Of a stretch of 64,000 nt of DNA, positions 11,101 to 25,232 are shown piece by piece. The stretch comes from Amphibalanus amphitrite (taxonomy: Eukaryota; Arthropoda; Thecostraca; Balanomorpha; Balanidae). Under the pieces are notes generated by a model. The model was not told the DNA's origin, did no database searches, and was given only the letters and a program-made list of their open reading frames with translations. Numbering within the stretch: the stretch's first letter is position 1; each line of letters starts with the position of its first letter. The stretch covers positions 124,001 through 188,000 of the forward strand of contig NW_024881870.1 of assembly GCF_019059575.1 (NCBI RefSeq), read 5' to 3'. Made by a program: the position numbers and the translations under genes.

Positions 11101-11538
11101 AATGGGGTGATTTTCTCGATGTCTTGTGATCGATGTGAATCGTGAGGAGGGATGTGGTCATTATTTTTTAATGGTGATGTCTTACGCAAAATTATTCGGA
11201 TATTTCCATTTTGATTTTTTGAGATACACGTATATTGCATAAATCGAAAGCTTTTAAGCGACTTTTTTGCTTTGACGCCGACCGGTAATCTGCTACGTCC
11301 GATACATTCACAGGTGCGGACGTTGCGGATATACGACGCCGCCGACTGCGGGGACAAGTTTCGCTCCAACCGGTACGTGGGCCTGCTGCTGTTCCTGAGC
11401 ATCGTCGCCGGACGGTGGGTGGGGAACAGGGAGGGAGATCCCTCGGCCGCTGAAAACTCAGCCCCCTCCGCTGCTTCTGCCCTGGGCGCCTCCACAGTAG
11501 CAGCGGCTTCAGCCTCCGTGCAGAGCTCAGACGCGTAG
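8134..11538 (+). CDS. COQ2: 4-hydroxybenzoate polyprenyltransferase, mitochondrial
   Basis: COQ2 joins the polyprenyl chain to 4-hydroxybenzoate in ubiquinone synthesis, in the inner mitochondrial membrane. Coding exons are 8134-8443, 9563-9729, 10158-10499, 10817-11005 and 11314-11538. All have GT-AG ends and phases that close, giving 410 residues. The N-terminus is rich in Arg, Ser and Leu with no acidic residues, as in a mitochondrial presequence. The first prenyl-diphosphate motif NDMWDRDID lies in exon 2. The second, DTIYAHQDKADD, is split across exons 3 and 4. YPLMKR and LGLTFNWG are further family signatures. After the last membrane segment there is a low-complexity Ala/Ser tail of about 35 residues that the human protein lacks. 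An ATG five codons downstream (8149) is an alternative start. Intron 1 holds nested SINE and LINE copies. Confidence 0.95.
8522..8807 (-). mobile_element. 5'-truncated LINE with CAA tail
   Basis: This 286-bp insert is flanked by a perfect 11-bp direct repeat TAGCTCAGTGT at 8511-8521 and 8808-8818. On the minus strand it ends in a CAA repeat (TTG on the plus strand, 8522-8536). Its upstream half reads as the last residues of a protein ending [13 protein letters not shown] before a stop at 8723-8725, resembling the C-terminus of an I/R1-like non-LTR retrotransposon polyprotein. A target duplication, a simple-repeat tail and loss of the 5' part are the usual result of target-primed reverse transcription. 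The clade is an inference from a short stretch. Confidence 0.6.
8856..8953 (+). mobile_element. Small insertion inside the SINE head
   Basis: This 98-bp segment interrupts the tRNA-like head and is flanked by ACTCCGC at 8849-8855 and 8954-8960. It contains a CAAACAAACAAA-type tail at about 8924-8936 and looks like the 3' end of a different SINE. About 18 bases lie between the tail and the right flank, so the exact right boundary is uncertain. Confidence 0.45.
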
Positions 11539-12470
11539 TTAGACGTAGTTAGAGCGCTAGACTTGATCTCGACTGTGATAATGTGTGTCGGAATGGTTGG
11601 TGTTTTTGTTTTGCCAGCTCCGTCGGCGGAGCTAACTTTGGCGCAATTTTGTGTGAAAAAAAAAACAATGCGAATCAGCCAAGTGACACATCGACATGCG
11701 AGAGCTTTTTGCCAATAACTCGGGTGTAAGGGGCATTATGAAGGTTCCCACAAGTCGCAGCATTTGGTGCCTCGTTATGATCAGTGGAAAAGGACGGATT
11801 CCCGCAATAGGAGACTCGATCGGATGCACACGTTTTAGTGAGCCCTGGATGTGTAAGAGTAATCTTCACAGTCACTATTTGGAAAGGTCCAGTCGCTATA
11901 TGGACGATAAGGTGATTTGGAGACAGGCTGACAGTCGACTGGAGTTAGATAACGCTGCAATAATTTGGCCAAGGCGAGTACCTGACCGGGTAGGATGGAT
12001 GCATGCTTCGAGATTTTCGCGCTGAAGAATTGACTTTGTTTGGATCAGTGTGGTGGCATGAATGTCATGTGCAATTTGTTCAAAAGTGTCGCTTAGGTGA
12101 ATTTGCATTGCCATATCAAATGCAGGAAAAGCCATTTTTGCACCGTTGGTTAGGGATTTGTTTCGGTAGCTTTATGACTACTAAGCTACATTTTATATCA
12201 TGATGCACCACCTCTGGCGCGGGTTCCTAACTTATTTAGAGTAGTTTACGACAAGCTGCAGGTTTTCGTCATTTTCGTAGGTAAATTTCACAACAGACAT
12301 CCGACGTTCAACACCATGGTATCATCCCGTCTTGCTGACACTTAGTTGGTAGCCGACTCCTTAGATATCTAAAACGGTTTGTTTCGATAGCCTGCTGGGA
12401 TAATTGGCTTTCTTGTCTAGTCATGCCATGTGATCCCAAGTTCAGTCGGGCTAGATCATCCTGATGTATG
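11539..12470. other. Intergenic, COQ2 downstream region
   Basis: This stretch should contain the COQ2 3' untranslated region. Apart from an A-run at 11656-11666 I see no element, no tRNA and no supported frame. Confidence 0.45.
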
Positions 12471-12620
12471 TTAACCCGCGCCCTGCTGGGGGGGGGGGTG
12501 TTTGAACACCCCCCCTGTGGTTTTTCGCGGATATCTCAAAAACGGCGGCGCTCCGCGCCGCCGTTTTTGGTACACCTTATCATACATCAATTCTACACAT
12601 GTTGTGAAAATTTCAGACCA

Positions 12621-12662
12621 AGGTCATTCAAGGTCAGGTCACCAGGTCACTTGAAGTGACCT
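12621..12662. promoter_or_regulatory. AGGTCA hexamer array in piggyBac-like copy 1
   Basis: AGGTCA occurs at 12621-12626, 12631-12636, 12636-12641 and 12644-12649, and its complement TGACCT at 12657-12662. The first pair has four bases between hexamers (DR4 arrangement) and the last direct pair has two (DR2). AGGTCA is the core half-site of many nuclear receptors. The spacing is read directly; binding by any receptor is untested. Confidence 0.45.
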
Positions 12663-13101
12663 CACCTCATAATAAGTTTCAATGTCTGCCATAGCTACAC
12701 CGAGTGACCGATCGCTTTGAAACTTTCAGCGATTACTAAGAACAATAGCATGTACAAAATGTATATCTCAGAATTTTGATATCGATGACCTAAGGTCAGG
12801 TCAATTTTGCGACCTCCCCATTATAAGTCAATGGGAGAAAATTGAAATGCGCCTCTTTTGGACGAAAAGCATTATAAACACTCCCAAACACTGAATTACA
12901 AGTGGTTTAGACACACTGAACATGAAAATGGTGTCCGTGACCCCTGGTTATGCCCCTGAGGTCATCTTAGGTCACGAATGGTATCTAGCAGTTTTTCGCA
13001 AATAACTTTTGATAGAGGCATGCTAGAGCGATGAAAACGCCTTAGATGTGTTCAGCTGGACGATACGGATCGACTGATATGCAACATGACCCTTTCCGGT
13101 C

Positions 13102-13113
13102 AGGTCATGACCT
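13102..13113. promoter_or_regulatory. Perfect AGGTCATGACCT palindrome
   Basis: Two AGGTCA half-sites meet with no spacer as an inverted repeat (IR0), inside piggyBac-like copy 1. TGACCT and AGGTCA follow again at 13115-13126. This is the idealised palindromic nuclear-receptor element. Function in this genome is not shown. Confidence 0.42.
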
Positions 13114-13673
13114 TGACCTGAGGTCAAATTTTCAAGTTGACCTTTCAAGGTCAAGTTATAGTTCATTCGATGCGTCTTGACGAGAGGAACACGATGCCGG
13201 TAAAAGTAAGCTCGTACAAGGTTTGGGTCAAAAGTTATTGCAGAAAAACTGTTTCCGAAAAAATCGGCTATTTTTGCAGTTTTTACCCCCTGCAGGCAAA
13301 ACCGTTGACGCTAGGTCAAATCTGAGAGAATTACTCAGAAAGAGCGTTAATAGGGCTATCGAATGCGCTTTTCCGCAGCGCTGTAGCTCTATTGGTTCCC
13401 GAGTTATGCGTTGGCTTCTTGGAAATTGTCGACATTCGACCTGGAAATCGGCGAAATTTTGCCTTCAATGACCTCTGGTGACCTGACCTTTGACCTGACC
13501 AAAAAATTGACCGAAGTGATTTCGTCATTATTTTTTACGCTCTTTCGAACGCCGCCTTCTGCGTATCGCTACGTGGCCCAGGAGCCGAGTTAGAAGGGGG
13601 GGGGGGTGTTTGAACACCCCCCCCCCCCCAGCAGGGCGTGGAAATCCAGGACCCCCAGCAGGGCGCGGGTTAA

Positions 13674-15594
<1,921 letters not shown>

Positions 15595-15674
15595 AATCTC
15601 TTTCTTTTACCCTCCTAACCGCTCCACCAGCCGTCGTATACACCGCACCTCCGCAATCTCTCTGCTGATTGACC

Positions 15675-18600
15675 CTACAGCTGTGTACGGGTCTCAGGCT
15701 CAGCTGGGGCGTCCCCTCCTCCTGCCGTGTCCAGCTCAGCCGTACTGGCGGCGAACGCGGCGTTTAGGTTGGCCTGTGTGCCGTGCAGTCGCTCCTCCTG
15801 GCCCGTGTGGATGAGCCACGCCTCGCGGTCCAGCGACCTCATCGGGCCCCACTGCCGGTTCGGCTGGAACGAGTGGCGGATCTTCTGTGGACGGAAGAGA
15901 ACAGGGCGTCAGATGGGAATCGGTTCAGTGAGATAGGGCATTTTGTTTGGTTATGACTTATGATTGTTGGTCTTGGTGGCATGCAAGCTCTGTCGCTCAG
16001 AATGATCTCTTGTGCCCATAGAGATAAATAGATAATGAAGCCTAGGCAATTGAATCGGTTCTATATATGCTATATTTGCTTGCTGGTCTTCTATGAACAT
16101 TCTCCATTCCTCAATATCAAACATATCGCTGATCAACCTAAACACTGCGCTGCACTGCACTGCCTTTAACCCATGCAGTACGAGCTTCCCATTACCCCCG
16201 GCCCCGGTCGCCGAGTGCGCTGTTATGTGTCACTCACGTTCATCAGGCCGCTGTGGGGGCTCTCGTAGATGGCGTGGATGAAGCAGACGGGCAGCGGGAC
16301 CAGCGCGCAGCCAGTCAGCACCCAGCCGCAGTCTGTGGAGGAACGGACATGGGACGGCGGAATACGCGTCAGAACATGAAGGCAGATTGCCTGAGAAGAT
16401 CGTACGGAGCAAGTATTTGCCATTGTCATTGGTGTCCATGATAAATCGTCATCAGCCATTAAAATAATCGAGACCTGTGGAATTGATGTTGGCACTCATT
16501 TTTTTCTAAAATAAGCCACCATATTGGAGGAACATAGCAACATCGCAAATGAAAAAAACAGCCCTCAGAGCAGGTGGGTGTCCTTTTAAGTTTGAACACT
16601 CACTGATGGCGATGTCCGGGTACCCGACATCTCCGTACAGCAGCGGCTCCATCTTGACCAGCGAGTAGATGAAGATGGCGATCAGTGAGATGGGGATGAA
16701 GACGGCCCAGCAGAAGCGCCAGTAGATGTTGGGCCGCTGGCCGATCATGAACTGAATGTCGTCACAGAAGCGGTTGATGCCGTACACCCAGTGTATGGCG
16801 ATCGTCTCCAGCGTGGCCAGCACGAAGATGATGAATCCGCCGCCGAAGTAGTCCACCAGGTTCAGCAGGAACTGACCGCCCTGTGGATGGGAGTTGGGTT
16901 GAAGTCAGGTGAGAGAGAATTCGGAGAGTTGAGTAGAAAACCTTGGCGATATGTGGTGGTCTATGCCTGGACAAAGTGGACATGTGTGGGAAGGAAGAAA
17001 TACGAGCTTGGAACGCCCCGTAAATGTTGGATAGGTTTCTCGTTCTGTTGAATCAGTCGATAATGACCTGCTACAATATCAGAGAAGTCCTGACTTCAAT
17101 GAGCTCAAATAGTAACTGATGCATGAATATTGAATAATAGCGACTGGCCTGCGGCGTCACGCGCACTGACCGGTGTGACGTAGATGAGTCCGATGAGGAA
17201 GCCGGCAATGCAGATGCCGGCGGAGACCTTCCAGCGCGCCCAGTTGGGGAAGTTGTCACACACGACAGTGATGATACAGCCGGTCAGAGCTGTGGCCGAG
17301 CCCACGCCCAGCGTGAACAGCATCAGGAAGAACAGCACCGCAAACAACTGTGAACAGAACAGCCCATCAGAGCCGTGGCGCCCAGCATGAACAGCATCAG
17401 GAAGAACAGCACCGCAAACAAATGTGAACAGAACAGAACAGGTGTGGCAGTCGGCAGATGGCCTGCATGTGTGCGGAAGCTAATCGTTGTCATGAAAATG
17501 CGCCGCAAAGCAACTTTGGTTACGTCCTGTGGAGCAGTCCAAAGATAACATTAGCCTTGACAGTGCCAGTGGCTGTGTCGTGTCCAATGCATTAATTTAA
17601 AAGCAGGTTCTTACTTTGCTTTCCTGGCTAAATGCACCGCATATTTCAATTTGCAGCATACTGTCCGTCCACCCGGTCGGCTCGCCACAGAGCCTATGAC
17701 TTTACAGTTATGACATCATACGGCAAACATCTCTGTATCGACAAGGGGACAATTCTCTGGATATGGAGGTCTACACATGATCTGACCTGTGGAAGTGTGT
17801 GGAAGTTGGCCAGCGCCTGCGGGTACGAGATGAAGGCCAGTGACGTGCCGCCGCCCTTGATGACCTGGTCAACCGTGGTGTCCAGCTCGTGGGCCAGGTT
17901 ACCCAGGATGGCGAAAATGGTGAAGCCCGCCAGGAAGGAGGTCAGCATGTCCGTGATACTGATGATGGTGGCGTCTCTGAGGAAGGAAAAGCGAGAAATT
18001 CGTAGTTTGTTTCATTAGCATTTGGAGAAAACCGGCATTTTAGTGCAGTGGTCCGGACGGCGGAGCGCGTATGCAGTTGTGATTCAATCGACTGTCACTA
18101 GATGGCGGTAGTAGTGAACGCCTGAAGTTATACTGCACCGCAAGACTCGCTGCCAAGAGTTCAGCAATGAGCGTTGAGCTGAGCAGCCGTGAATGAAGCG
18201 TGCTCGGATAACGAATCAACCTGAATAAATAAGGAAATGCATGATCTTGACTCCACGATATATTTCTTTTCCGTTCGTTATCCTGTTTTATTAGCTGACG
18301 TCAGGCCCACTCCGCCACGCTCTCCCACCTGGCGACGGGGTGTTTGAAGCCGTTGTAGCTGGAAAACATGATGAGCGCTCCGAAGCCGGTGGAGAGTGAG
18401 AAGAAACATTGCGTCACCGCCGCGTACCACACCTATGAACGGTCAGGTGTTCGGCACGGTCAGTAAGGTCGATATGGAAATGGAGGATGGTGGTCAGGTG
18501 GTGTGACCAATGTCCATACTGGGATGATGTCGAGTGGCGCTTAAGTAAAAAAGTGTAAAGGCTGCACTTTTATCACCAGGAGGTTAACGTCGGGACCTTT

Positions 18601-21475
18601 TATGTTTTATTAAGTCCGTTACTTACAGTCTATCGTTGAAGTCACGCTTTTTGTTTGTGCTGACATTTTGTTCTAGGTACTCATAGCAGAAATGAAAAAA
18701 AACGTTTTATTTTCAGATCTTATCGGTTTTATGAGTTATGTTCTGAATTATTAAGATCTGCCAGACAACCAACTCACTGCGACTGACCTTTGGGTTGAGC
18801 AGCTCGTGCCACTGCGGCTCCAGGTAGAAGAGCACCCCATCCATGGCGCCGGGTAGCGTCAGCCCACGCACCAGCAGGGTGATCAGAACCACGTACGGGA
18901 ACAGCGCTGCAGGGCGGTGCGTGGGGTGCCGTCAGTCGTACAGTGATGCACCGTCGAAGAGGAGGTCGAAGAGGCAACGTCGGAAAGGTTTATGGCTCTC
19001 GCTTGTTAGCCTGATCTTTGATATTTCCTTTCCTATACATACTGTATACCTATTCTATGCGACGTGATTTAGCTCCCTTCCTCGTTGGTCTGGCTCGTCT
19101 ACTCCTTTTTTCTAACACCAGTCATTGCCCCGAGACTCCTATCACTATTCCCGTCCCGCCCAGTTCTGCCGAACGCCCTCTCAGCTCAGTACGCCGCTTA
19201 CCGGTGAAGCAGGCGCCGCTTACCTGTAAAGTAGGCCACCTTGCCGGAGCTCTGGACACCCTTCACCAGCGTCAGGAACAGCACGATCCACGAGAAGGCC
19301 AGACAGAGCGTCAGTCGCCACTCGGGCGCCCCGATACCGTCGTCGATGTTGGGTAGCTCCTTTAACACGTTCCTCCTGTGGCATAGGAAGGGTTATGAAT
19401 TTAGATGGTGTCGTGAAAGCTACCGGGGAGTATTCGGGGTAGCCTGGTCTATCGTGCATTGCTAGTTGTTTTTTTTTTTAGCACTGTTGCAGTTCATCTG
19501 ACTTTCATATTCAAATTAATGCTGTCTTTTCATTAATTGCCTCCGGAAAATTAACACCAAAATCCACAATTGTGGATGCTGTCGACTACTTGTCTGTCCC
19601 CTCTTCTACCGCAATTCATTAAACACATCAGTTAATCTCCTAATACTTGCTTCAAGTCTCCACTCCCCTATTGCTTCTGCTCTTACCACGTCTCAAACAC
19701 CCATCGGATCACTCACATGAAGTACATCTCGGTGGATCCGATCAGGCTGTCATCTCCGTGCGTGTGGTTCAGCTCCGAGATGTTGGTGGTCGGGTCGACG
19801 CAGTGGCTCATGTCGGCCCAGCTCGGGTCGCAGTAGGTCCACGGCAGCACCGCCGAGAACGACGCGAAGAAGTAGAACACGGTGAGCGCCATCAGCGCCA
19901 CGTAATAGGAGACGACGGAGGCGGTGCCAATCATCTGGCCGTACCCGACACCTGGCGGCAGCGGCACGAACTGATGGCGTGCTGGTGGGTCGCCTGAACT
20001 ATGCGTCGGAGTGTCTTACGAGGTGCGTTGGAGAACTATTTGAGATGGGTTACCAACAAGCTGCTATATAAACCTGAAGGTCCATCAGTTTCGGGTAACG
20101 GGTAGCAAAAACATAAGCGAATCGTTTTAGCAGTCTCACTTTTGGCTTTGTCTGAGACTGACTGCTGAGCCATTCTCAGACGATCCCCTGGGACCGCGAG
20201 GCTGTGTGGGACAGCCTACGCACCCAGGCGGCGGCTGGTGCATTGCGGCACAGCCTACCTGTACCTACCTCTGGCGGCCGGCACCACGTTCCAAACTCGG
20301 ACGCAGCCGTACGACGAGAACTGGCCCATGGCGAGCTCCATGAAATATAGCGGCTTTCCTGTGGAATGCAGGATTAGAGTCACAGGGTGCGGCGGCCTCC
20401 ACACATAGCGCTAGAAACACTTGTCTAGCTTTGAACCTATTGGCGCTTTGTGTGGTAACGACAGCCAGTTGCGGGTAGCACTCTGATTCACTTGGTTATA
20501 AAAGTCCACACTTGTGAGCACGAAAATATGGACCGGTATTTTTAAACTGTATATCTGATCATTTTCCGCCTAAAGCTGCATAAGCATAACAAACCCAACA
20601 AGCAAATGCTCTGGGAGCATGCAAATAATGCAATGTTTATCAAACTGGCTGATCAATCAAGTTACCTTACCTCGCTATGTAAAGCGTGATCGAGCTCCAA
20701 GAGAACAAGTAGGTAATACTTTCTTTAGCATGTTGGATTATTGGACTCCAACCAAACTAGACTGATCAATTAAGCAAGCACATCATAGCCTATTTTTCCA
20801 TCATAGCTTGCTACCGCTCCCTCTCTCTCTCTCTCCCCCCTCTCTCTCTCTCTCTCCCTCTCACCCTCTCTCCCTCTCTCCCTCTCACCGATGAAGAGCA
20901 GCACCACCAAATAGGGGATGAGGAAGGCGCCGCCTCCGTTCTCATACGCCGTGAACGGGAAGCGCCACACGTTTCCCAGGCCGACCGACATGGCCACGCA
21001 GGAGAGCAGGAACTCAATCGGACTGCTCCACTGGTCCCGCTCCTGGTCGGCGGCGCCCGCCTGACCGGTCAGAGGTCAGAGGTCATATAGAGGGCGAGAG
21101 AGGTCAGAATAAGGAGTCTCTGATGGCTCTGACGGTTTTACCTGCGCTGTATATGAATCACAGTTGCTACACCAGTAAACGGTACGCAACGACCCGATAA
21201 AGTGCTTTGGAAGACAAATGTACGTCTGTAAATGTACAAATGTAAAATGTACTCGTATCAGTTGTTTTTAAACGATCTATTCCGATGATCTTTTTGTTCA
21301 GGTACCTATTTGATTTAAGAACGCTAGAATAGGAATGCATTTTACGTTCACTCTAATGGTAGTTGGTACTTACGTTTCCTTCTGCATCGACATTTTTTGC
21401 TCCTTTCCCGTTCATATCGGGCGTTTGTGCTGTCGTGATGGGCTCCTTCGTCTGTTTGCCATTGGCTTCGCTCAT
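15675..21475 (-). CDS. SLC6 sodium-dependent nutrient amino acid transporter
   Basis: This encodes a plasma-membrane symporter that takes up neutral amino acids with sodium. Twelve coding exons join in phase: 21475-21374, 21060-20889, 20358-20269, 19951-19717, 19375-19224, 18906-18788, 18432-18329, 17976-17787, 17347-17171, 16880-16604, 16332-16238 and 15884-15675, giving 640 residues. The start ATG (21475) opens a short hydrophilic N-terminus. TM1 carries [19 protein letters not shown], the sodium and substrate signature. [16 protein letters not shown] begins exon 3. The extracellular loop after TM3 has NIS and NHT glycosylation sequons. TM6 has [14 protein letters not shown], and [10 protein letters not shown] follows as in the insect NAAT/KAAT/CAATCH clade. 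Length and domain order are complete. The exact substrate cannot be read. Intron 8 contains a decoy copy of the exon 9 start. Confidence 0.93.
17283..17437 (-). repeat. Tandem duplication of the start of SLC6 exon 9
   Basis: The segment covering the 3' splice site and the first part of exon 9 (17283-17362) is repeated at about 17368-17437, upstream on the gene's strand. The functional copy reads TTCACAG before TTGTTTGCGG. The duplicate reads TTCACAT before TTGTTTGCGG, so its AG acceptor has been lost. The duplicate is also several bases shorter inside. It therefore sits in intron 8 as a silent exon remnant. High identity suggests the event is fairly recent. Confidence 0.8.
20819..20888. repeat. 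CT-rich tract at an SLC6 splice donor
   Basis: CTCTCT-rich sequence, with C-runs, fills the first 70 bases of intron 2 on the gene's strand, directly after the exon 2 donor GTGAGAGG. The tract is GA-rich in the transcript. Confidence 0.85.
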
Positions 21476-23638
21476 CTCTGTGTACTGTGAACAGATGTTT
21501 ATGGAGGGTTTGAGGCTTTCATTCACGGTTCAACTTCACTGTATTCAGCGGTGCTAATCCCTTCATAGAGACTTTCGCAAAAAATGCAACTTTGCTATGC
21601 AATTGCAATGCTATTACAGTGGTCATAGACAATGAACCTGTGAATCATACCAAGCAGTGATAGGGAATCTTTTATTGGTCGCATCACAATTCGATGTTCT
21701 TAAGTAATGATAGGTAATCGCTACAAAACACTTTTTGTGAACAAGAATATGTGGCATTCTCTTGAATCATGATAATCACGATTAAGTTCTCAATTCCCTC
21801 CTCGGCATTGCTTTTTCTACCTACTAGTATCATATACTTGAAAGGTAATCATTTTGACGTCCTCAATTTGTTGTGTCATTACGAAAAAAGAGATTTACTG
21901 CCACTGTAAAGACGAACTTTATGACACATTGTATGGCGTGATCCGAAGCGTATGTGGTGTTACTATGCGTTTACAACCACAGCAAATGCACCTTTACAAA
22001 AGGCACTACTGAATGCTGATAGCGAACTCTAGTTAGAACATTAGAAGAACGATTTTCACCTGTAGGTGCATCAAGGATTATAAGGATGGGATTGGTACAC
22101 ACGGACTTATGATGAACCGCGGGGACTTTTGAAGAGTTTAGGTACCGGGGAAATGAAAACTTAAACGCTTTTTATGTGTAACGTATCAATGGACATAAGT
22201 AGAAATCAGGCTAACAGTGGAACATTACAAAGAACAGTGAACATTTTTCGGTTTATTTGCATAGCCTATCTCTTTGATCTTTCGCATTTATTTACATTAC
22301 CCTTCTCAGTACCTGCAGCGACAATGTATAGGCCGTCAGGATGACGGCGGGATCACCGGAAGCGACATACTTCCGGTCCGTACCCAGGCACCGGTCGGAG
22401 CTGCCCAGTCGCGGCATCGAGCTCCGTTTGAGTTCGGAATACGGTCCGTCTCAAACGCTCCGTCCTGTCAGTCCGTAACGCGCCGTCCTATTGGCTATCC
22501 GCCGTCCTATCCTCGGCGTAATTTGCACTTGATCCGCGAATCGACTTCACAAGAACGCAGGCGATTTGGCTCGTTGGTAATGATTAGCACGGCGCTCCTT
22601 TCGTTTTTATGTTGTGTTGTTGTTCGGTGGTGTGCTTTGCTAATTGTAAAAGCACACAATATTGCTCACTACCACTGTGTCTCTATTCCAGCTCGTCCAC
22701 CACCGCTGGTAACTCGTCCACTCTGTCCACTATTTTCAGCGCTTCTCCACCATCCACCGCGGTACGTCTTCTCCGCTGCTGTCCACAGCGTGACTCGCAC
22801 TGCCTGCTGTCCAGTGTCCACCGTACCGCGGCGACTCCCCGCCCCGAGGATCGCATTATACCCTCCATACACCGAGCGTCCCCTGTTCGCCCCAACTGTC
22901 CCCCCAAAATCTATATAGCGGCCGGCCAGGTGCGTCGTCGGCCACTGCCCGCTCTCACGGCTGCACGTGGCATCGATCGCTCACCCTTCACTCTCTCCTC
23001 CCCTCCCCTCCCCCTCTTCCCACTCCCCTCTCCCTCCCCCTCACTTCCTGTCACCGCTGAGGGCGTTCCCACATAAACGCATTAATGACCGCGTCACCAC
23101 GGAGGGAATTACGCAATACGCGGAATCAACGCTAAATGAGCATGATTGTTGAAAACGTCACGTTTAATACTGTTATGGGAGGTTCCGACCAATATACCTG
23201 GTACCATTAGCCACACAAAACGCATTGGCCATTGCCGATTTTATGCGCTCTCTATATATGCTTTCCTGGCTGCTGACTGTTGCATTTGAAGGATATTTTT
23301 GAAAAGTTGTCTTTTTATTAGCGTACGGGAATATGGGTCCATATGTGTTTCATGTGAGGTAGCTTTCATGACCAAATCGGAATCGTTTTTCAGATGGAAA
23401 GTGAATATGTTAAGATACCGGAGACTTGTAAATGGTATGGTAGTTTAAAAAACAACTTTCTTAAACGTAATTTATAAGGTTGTCATGGCTTCCGAACGTT
23501 TGACTGACACGTTTCTGAAATTCTTTACTAGCTACCCAAACAAAATTTTGTGCGAAAAAATAGATAATTGGTGGTCTAAAAATTTATAGCTAAATATATG
23601 TAATTAAAGCGGCTCACCGGAAACGTGATGGCTTTGCT
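21476..23638. other. SLC6 upstream region, no gene
   Basis: The SLC6 promoter and any non-coding first exon should lie here. A GC-richer patch at about 22310-22560 contains ACCGGAAG and CTTCCGGT facing each other at 22355-22377, which are ETS-like motifs in inverted order. Pyrimidine-rich sequence runs from about 22980 to 23050. A long frame over 22274-22918 has no domain or codon-bias support. From 23160 on the sequence is AT-rich without clear structure. Confidence 0.4.
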
Positions 23639-24999
23639 CATGCACGGTTCGTCGGAAGGTCATCTCAGGCTCAAAAGAAACGGTATATACCATTCGAAAG
23701 CTGACGGTGAGCTGAATCCAAAAATGTATTTTTTATCAAAATCGATCGATGGCCTTTTTAGAAAATTGCGTTTTTGTAAAAACTTAATAATCTTTTATTC
23801 AACGGGCTGTCCCGGACATTCTTGAAAACATAAACATGTATTTTTGAGTTCCAGTGAAAGCTGAACGCCAAAAGAACAATATTTAGCGAAGCAATATTTC
23901 CAAACATTAATATGCGTCTCCCACAGCCGACAATAAGGCGCAATCACACATCTCAGTGTCACGATGGACCAAAGTCAGCCACACAGAAGCGTGAAATGAC
24001 CCTTATCGACTCGCAGACCCGGCGCTCTCGGCCCGCCTGACCGGCCACGGAAAGACCGTTCGGCTCTCGTTCTACTAAACAAATGTAATATTTGCCACTT
24101 TAACTGTCCACATCGCTATTAAAGCTACTCAGGATACCTGTGAAGAAAATTCATTGTTCTGCTTGATTTACAACATGCTTTAATTTACATTTTTCTTATA
24201 CATGTTTTGTTCCAACCAGCTGCGATCAGTGCCCGCGGAGGGGAAGTGAGCGGGGTTTCACTGTCAGAGGCTGTACTGGTGACAGCTGCTCGGCCGTGCG
24301 ACCGGTCAAAGGTTACCCTGCCCCGCCGGGCGCTACCCCCACTCCACCCGAGCTGAGGCCGGTGCAGCCTCTGACATTTCAGCGCGGCCAATTTTCCTTA
24401 TATGGGCATGATACCAAGCTCAATTGAGCGAAGTAGACATGAACAGATGCAAATTAATGCATGATGTGAAGATGACAGAACAATGAATTTTCTTCACAGG
24501 TATCCTGAATAGCTTTAATAGCGATGTGGACAGTTAAACTGACAACTTTGACATTTGTTTAGTAGAACGAGAGCCGAACGTTCTTTCCGTGGCCGGTCAG
24601 GCGGGCCGAGAGCGCCGGGTCTGCGAGTCGATAAGGGTCATTTCACGCTTCTGTGTGGCTGACTTTGGTCCATCGTGACACTGCAGCTGTGTGATTGCGC
24701 CTTATTTTCGGCTGTGGGAGACGCATATTAATGTTTGGAAATATTGCTTCGCTGAATATTGCTCTTTTGGCGTTCAGCTTTCACTGGAACTCAAAAATAC
24801 ATGTTTATGTTTTCAAGAATGTCCGGGACAGCTCGTTGAATAAAAGATTATCAAGTTTTTACAAAAACGCAATTTTCAAAAAAGGCCATCGATCGATTTT
24901 GATAAAAAATACATTTTTGGATTCAGCTCACCGTAAGCTTTCGAATGGTATATATCGTTTCTTTTGAGCCTGAGATGACCTTCCGACGAACCGTGCATG
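23639..24999. mobile_element. Foldback element with 523-bp inverted arms
   Basis: The arms 23639-24161 and 24476-24999 are reverse complements at an estimated 95 percent or more, and both begin CATGCACGGTTCGTCGG at the outer edge. A 314-bp unique spacer (24162-24475) separates them and is richer in GC, with two CpG-rich patches. No coding frame has support: the near-identical frames on opposite strands simply mirror the arms. I could not find a target-site duplication at the outer edges, so the true element may extend further. The long arms with a spacer fit a foldback DNA element; the superfamily is unknown. Confidence 0.7.
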
Positions 25000-25173
25000 T
25001 ACCAAATTATGAGGCTGACGTATTCATATTTGAGAATATGATTTGCGGCCTGTTGGACCGACCTTTTGACGGATCGGACACATCACTACAAGCGTTAAAC
25101 GGCGTTCGAATAGCCGCCAAGGATTATTATGAAAGTACTAGTCATTACTCATTTTTATCTCATGTTAAAATTC

Positions 25174-25232
25174 AGGTCACCAGAGGTCATCGAAGGTCAG
25201 ATTTTCCTCCTTCTGTATTTTTATTTAGGTCA
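25174..25232 (+). promoter_or_regulatory. Triple AGGTCA direct repeat at 10-bp spacing
   Basis: AGGTCA lies at 25174-25179, 25184-25189 and 25194-25199, two consecutive DR4 arrangements exactly one helical turn apart. A further AGGTCA followed by TGAACC lies at 25227-25238. This is next to the foldback element rather than in a piggyBac-like copy. It matches nuclear-receptor half-sites; activity is not shown. Confidence 0.45.

Larger units (their letters stand above)
12471..13673. mobile_element. piggyBac-like TTAA-flanked non-autonomous element, copy 1
   Basis: Both ends carry TTAA (12471-12474 and 13670-13673) followed inward by CCCGCGCCCTGCTGG and its complement. TTAA targets and ends starting CCC are typical of piggyBac. 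Each end then has a hairpin made of a G-run, TGTTTGAACA and a C-run (about 12488-12516 and 13597-13630). At the right end the terminal motif occurs twice: CCAGCAGGGCGTGG at 13629-13642 and CCAGCAGGGCGCGGG at 13655-13669. The interior is AT-rich with many AGGTCA hexamers and has no transposase. Copy 2 is at 27243-28446 and has almost the same length. Confidence 0.72.

Noticed and set aside
22274-22918. A 214-codon plus-strand frame upstream of SLC6
   Set aside because: No domain, no splice context and heavy overlap with other chance frames in a GC-rich patch.
23625-24967. Two similar proteins on opposite strands
   Set aside because: They are the two arms of the foldback element read in mirror image, with no coding support.
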